From the NCBI GenBank assembly GCA_036562495.1, contig DATCKA010000015.1:1-9139 (forward strand): a stretch of 9,139 nt of DNA. Direction: 5' to 3'. How positions within the stretch are numbered: the stretch's first letter is position 1; each line of letters starts with the position of its first letter. This DNA is from Geochorda sp036562495. Lineage in GTDB: Bacteria; Bacillota; Limnochordia; Limnochordales; Geochordaceae. This document shows, in pieces, positions 7,020 through 9,139 of this stretch. A program made the translations under genes and the position numbers. Under the pieces are notes generated by a model, which worked only from the letters and a program-made list of their open reading frames with translations, did no database searches and was not told the origin of the DNA.

Positions 7020-7077
7020 GGCCAACCCTCCCTGCTATCAGAGCGTAGCACGTGGGCAGGGGGGCGAGGCAACGCGG

Positions 7078-7368
7078 TCAGCGCAGCATCGAGACCAGGA
7101 TGACTCCGACCACTCCGATGGCGGCGCCGGCGGCCAGGATCAGCTTGTATACCCGTCGGCGTGTAGCCTCCTTGATCTCGGGGTGGTCACCGGTGGTGGC
7201 CACAGGCAGGCTGTCGAGAAACTCCTTGATGGAAGACGCGTCGGGTGGTCGCCTCCAGAGGGCGTCTCTCGGCACGTAATCGGAGCACGACAGAGCATTG
7301 GGCCGCTCGGGGCGCCGGCAGGCATCGCCGTAATCGTACTTGCAGTCGTCGCACAGATATCGCGGCAT
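7078..7368 (-). CDS. Small four-cysteine protein with C-terminal membrane anchor, unknown function
   Basis: This 96-residue protein has two parts. The N-terminus holds four cysteines, C6, C9, C17 and C28, in a C-x2-C-x7-C-x10-C pattern (YLCDDCKYDYGDACRRPE, then LSCSDY). That suits a bound zinc ion or iron-sulfur cluster. A linker with SIKEFLDSLP follows. Residues 75-94 form one hydrophobic helix ending two residues from the C-terminus, so the protein looks tail-anchored with the cysteine module probably in the cytoplasm. I chose ATG 7368 because GGAGGT lies eight bases upstream; an in-frame start at 7401 has no such site. I do not recognise the family. It lies 58 bp upstream of the old yellow enzyme gene on the same strand and may share its transcript. 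The metal or cluster type cannot be decided here. Confidence 0.7.
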   Translation of the reverse strand: MPRYLCDDCKYDYGDACRRPERPNALSCSDYVPRDALWRRPPDASSIKEFLDSLPVATTGDHPEIKEATRRRVYKLILAAGAAIGVVGVILVSMLR

Positions 7369-7502
7369 GGCGTCGACCTCCGGGTCCGGATGGCGGGGCA
7401 CCCCCGCCCTCCTAGTTTGCTCCTCACATGCAGTCCTTCGCCAGGAGCCGGGGAGCGAGACCCGAAACTGGAAAGGCAGTGCCGGGGATTGGAGGGTCGG
7501 CC
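7369..7502. other. Divergent intergenic region with a GC hairpin
   Basis: These 134 bp separate the minus-strand four-cysteine gene from the plus-strand exported-protein gene, so promoters for both should lie here. A perfect 7-bp stem, GGCGGGG (7392-7398) and CCCCGCC (7402-7408), surrounds a CAC loop. It has no T-run on either side, so it is not a standard intrinsic terminator. No convincing -35/-10 pair is visible. An ATG at 7428 is in frame with the following gene but lacks a Shine-Dalgarno. Confidence 0.4.
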
Positions 7503-7985
7503 TTGGGTCGGACGACGCAGAGAGTAGCGGTCATCGGCCTCCTGGTCGGAATGATGGTGGCAGGATGGGCGACTGCTCCCGGGCGAGCCGAGGTGGCGTC
7601 CCGAGGCGGCTGGCTCATGGGCCTGCGGACGGATCGCGCCGCCCCGGCGGGCGTGATGCTGGTGGCGGCGGGAGCGCAGGAGCGAGCGTGGCTGTTGGGC
7701 CTCGACCTCGCCCCCGGCTTGCAGCGCCCGACGGGCGCCTGGGCCGGCTCTTCGTGGGCGCTCGGCCCCGATGACCTGGCGCGCGTCTCCCTGCGGCTGG
7801 GCTACGAGTTCGCCATCCCCGACGGCGGCGAGGGACAGGCGGGGCCCTGGGTCGGCGTGTGGCTGGGGCAGCAGTGGGTCCGGACGCCCTGGATGGCCCA
7901 GCTGGGCACCGAGCTGCGGGTCGCCGTCGGGTCATGGAGGTCGCCGAGCTGGGCCACCGGTATGGCCCTGGGGCTGGCGTGGTGA
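7503..7985 (+). CDS. Small exported protein with beta-barrel-like character, unknown function
   Basis: This 160-residue protein begins with a signal peptide: a basic start (MGRTTQR), hydrophobic core VAVIGLLVGMMVAGWA at 8-23, and a plausible cleavage after GRA at 27-29. The mature part is rich in Gly, Trp, Leu and Val in short alternating stretches, such as AWLLGLDLAPGL, VSLRLGYEFAI, PWVGVWLGQQWV, TELRVAVGSW and ATGMALGLAW, and it ends in Trp. Alternating polar and hydrophobic strands with a C-terminal aromatic residue are typical of outer-membrane beta barrels. This would be a small one of perhaps eight strands, as expected only in a diderm cell. I chose TTG 7503 for its GGAGGG Shine-Dalgarno seven bases upstream; ATG 7428 would add 25 residues with no ribosome site. 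Its stop overlaps the next gene's start as GTGA. An all-beta periplasmic or surface protein is the alternative. Confidence 0.6.
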   Translation: MGRTTQRVAVIGLLVGMMVAGWATAPGRAEVASRGGWLMGLRTDRAAPAGVMLVAAGAQERAWLLGLDLAPGLQRPTGAWAGSSWALGPDDLARVSLRLGYEFAIPDGGEGQAGPWVGVWLGQQWVRTPWMAQLGTELRVAVGSWRSPSWATGMALGLAW

Positions 7986-8695
7986 AGCCCTTGGTCACCC
8001 GGTGGGTGGTGGTGACGGGCGACGTCGTCGGATCCCGTCGCCTGGAGCCTCGGGAGCGCCTGCGGGAGGCGCTGGAGGAGGCGCTGGCACGCTTCAACCA
8101 GCAGTGGGCGCACGACCTGGCGGTCCCCTTCTCGATTTCGGCCGGTGACGAGGTGCAGGGCGTCGTGCGGCCCGGCCCGGGGGCGTTCGCGGCGGTCCGG
8201 CGGCTGCGGGCCGAGCTGCGGCGGGCTCCCCTGGCACCAGGGGTGCGCTTGCGGGTGGGCATCGGGTGGGGGACCATCGACACACCCTTCTCCGCGGCCC
8301 GTTCGTGGGAGATGGACGGCGAGGCCTTCCACCTGGCACGGCAGGCCCTGGCCGCGGCCAAGGCTGCCCAGGGACGCCGGGGCGGGGCCGTAGAGGTCAC
8401 CCGCTTCGCGGGTCCCGAAGGTCGCCATACGGCCTGGGTCAACGTCGTGCTGACGCTCCTCGATGCCATCCTGGAGCGCTGGACGGCAGAGCAGTGGGAG
8501 GCCGTGGCCGCCTACGAGCGGCTCGGGACCTACGCGGCTGCCGCCGACGAGCTGGGTGTCGCCCCGCAAAACGTGCAAAAGCGGTGCGCCGCGGCTCGGT
8601 GGCCGGCCGTGCGGGGGGCAGAGCGGTTCCTGGGAGAGACCCTGGAACAGGCCCCGTCGGACGGCGAGATTCACCCTTCGGAGGGTGAACCGTGA
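7982..8695 (+). CDS. satD: SatD-family protein with C-terminal helix-turn-helix
   Basis: This 237-residue protein matches the SatD family, named from the Streptococcus mutans sat acid-tolerance locus; its biochemical role is not established to my knowledge. The N-terminal domain starts with strand WVVVTGDVVGSRRL (8-21), then a long helix to about 45, SISAGDEVQG (51-60), VRLRVGIGWGTID (88-100) and DGEAFHLARQAL (112-123). This order of motifs resembles a class III nucleotide cyclase fold, with Asp14 and Asp56 where the metal-binding aspartates would be. Residues 174-206 (AYERLGTYAAAADELGVAPQ, then NVQKR) form a likely DNA-binding helix-turn-helix. I chose GTG 7982 because it overlaps the upstream stop and places the usual GD.xxSR strand near the N-terminus; GTG 7979 is equally possible. 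The open frame extends 41 codons further upstream, but that part lies within the preceding gene. It is followed by a DUF3307 gene, and its own 3' end carries one of two dyads. Confidence 0.82.
   Translation: MKPLVTRWVVVTGDVVGSRRLEPRERLREALEEALARFNQQWAHDLAVPFSISAGDEVQGVVRPGPGAFAAVRRLRAELRRAPLAPGVRLRVGIGWGTIDTPFSAARSWEMDGEAFHLARQALAAAKAAQGRRGGAVEVTRFAGPEGRHTAWVNVVLTLLDAILERWTAEQWEAVAAYERLGTYAAAADELGVAPQNVQKRCAAARWPAVRGAERFLGETLEQAPSDGEIHPSEGEP
8670..8689. promoter_or_regulatory. 20-bp perfect dyad, copy 1 of a tandem pair, inside the satD 3' end
   Basis: TTCACCCT (8670-8677) and AGGGTGAA (8682-8689) are exact reverse complements around TCGG. The dyad encodes the last residues of SatD (IHPSEGE). 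As RNA it can form an 8-bp stem with a four-base loop, but no T-run follows directly, so a terminator is unlikely. With the second copy it looks like a protein-binding operator. Confidence 0.6.
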
Positions 8696-8698
8696 GGC

Positions 8699-8718
8699 TT
8701 CACCCTTTTGATGGTGAT
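8699..8718. promoter_or_regulatory. 20-bp imperfect dyad, copy 2 of the tandem pair, between satD and the DUF3307 gene
   Basis: TTCACC (8699-8704) and GGTGAT (8713-8718) surround an 8-base centre. It matches copy 1 at 16 of 20 positions, in the same orientation, with centres 29 bp apart. It lies 24 bases before the TTG start of the DUF3307 gene and just after the satD stop, so a factor bound here could control that gene or the satD transcript. Confidence 0.6.
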
Positions 8719-8741
8719 CGACGGACGAGGGGGCGCGTGCC

Positions 8742-9139
8742 TTGATCCCGCTGGCGGGGCGCCTGGGCCTCCTGGACGTGGAGACCGTGCGAGCGAGCCT
8801 CTTCTGGCTCGCCGTGACGGCTCACCTGCTGGCCGACTTCGCCGTCCGCAAGGAGGGCATGCCGGGCGGCGGCCGGGAGCAGGACCCGCGCGACTTGGTG
8901 GTCCATGCGGCGGTACACCTGGGGATGATGGCGCTGCTGGGGCTTCCGGCGGCGTCGCTGGCGCTGATCGTGGCCTGGACAGCCGTGGTGGCGTCCCACG
9001 TCGCGATCGACGCGGCGTTGGGGACCTCGCGCCGACCGGGGGTCGGGGCCTTCCTCCTGGACCAGGCTCTGCACGTGTGGATCATCGGCGCCGCCGTGCG
9101 GCTGCTCCCGCCGGCGGCCCTGCGCCCGTGGCCGCCCGC
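8742..9139 (+). CDS. DUF3307-family integral membrane protein (3' end outside window)
   Basis: 132 codons are visible before the window ends. The sequence fits the DUF3307 family: AHLLADFAVRKEGM (residues 27-40), LVVHAAVHLGMMALLG (52-67), SHVAIDAALG (85-94) and FLLDQALHVWII (104-115). Conserved-looking polar residues lie within or beside hydrophobic helices: His28, Asp32, His55, His59, His86, Asp90, Asp107, Gln108 and His111. Such a pattern could bind a metal in the membrane, but no activity is known to me. I chose TTG 8742 because GAGGGGG (8727-8733) is eight bases upstream and the frame closes at TGA 8715-8717. Another start is the nearby GTG at 8778, which lacks a good Shine-Dalgarno. I recall DUF3307 genes often sitting beside satD, as here, which suggests a joint function. 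The tandem dyads lie just upstream. Confidence 0.8.
   Translation, partial: MIPLAGRLGLLDVETVRASLFWLAVTAHLLADFAVRKEGMPGGGREQDPRDLVVHAAVHLGMMALLGLPAASLALIVAWTAVVASHVAIDAALGTSRRPGVGAFLLDQALHVWIIGAAVRLLPPAALRPWPP

Noticed and set aside
7026..7077. CCCTGC/GCAGGG complementarity in the leader of the old yellow enzyme gene, considered as a riboswitch or attenuator
   Set aside because: Only six base pairs over a loop of about 20 nt, with competing weak stems and no T-run; too weak to call.
7392..7408. GGCGGGG-CAC-CCCCGCC hairpin considered as a bidirectional terminator
   Set aside because: It lies between divergent starts rather than gene ends and has no T-run on either strand.
7981..8015. GGTGA...TCACC...GGTGA motifs near the satD start, considered as a third operator copy
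   Set aside because: The TCACC/GGTGA spacing is 11, not 8, and the first pair is in the reverse order. The region encodes VTRWVVVTGD, whose Val codons explain the GTG-rich repeats.

Overview
The window is GC-rich DNA from an endospore-forming bacterium. The key evidence is a complete germinant-receptor gene set: GerA-type, Ger(x)C-type and GerB-type subunits plus a small two-helix D-type protein. GC-rich codon use with frequent GTG and TTG starts, together with spore genes, suggests a deep-branching high-GC Firmicute such as Limnochordia, Symbiobacterium or Thermaerobacter relatives. A small exported protein with beta-barrel-like character weakly favours Limnochordia, which are reported to be diderm. 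This placement is inference; no marker gene lies in the window.

Layout. Positions 1-2642 form a tightly packed plus-strand run: the tail of a probable ABC-2 type permease, a PAP2-family phosphatase, two small proteins that look like paralogues (helix, low-complexity linker, coiled coil), and a GerB-type permease. The GerB start codon follows the stop of the second small protein without a gap. Positions 2639-5876 hold a minus-strand operon, gerA-gerC-D, joined by 4-bp overlaps. It converges on gerB and the two stop codons overlap, so the receptor genes are split between two opposing transcripts. A perfect 17-nt dyad abuts the gerA Shine-Dalgarno. Upstream on the same strand are a YqjM/NamA-type old yellow enzyme (5982-7019) and a four-cysteine, single-membrane-span small protein (7078-7368).

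From 7503 to the end the genes are again on the plus strand: a small exported beta-rich protein, a SatD-family protein overlapping it by GTGA, and a DUF3307-type membrane protein cut by the window end. Two tandem copies of a 20-bp TTCACC-N8-GGTGAA-like dyad straddle the satD stop codon in front of the DUF3307 gene, which suggests a local regulatory circuit.

How the genes work together. GerA, GerB, Ger(x)C and the D protein are expected to form one nutrient receptor in the spore inner membrane. The two coiled-coil proteins read with gerB are candidate lineage-specific partners of it. SatD, with its C-terminal helix-turn-helix, is a candidate reader of the tandem dyads. No RNA genes, insertion sequences or CRISPR arrays were seen, and no gene-free stretch exceeds about 135 bp.
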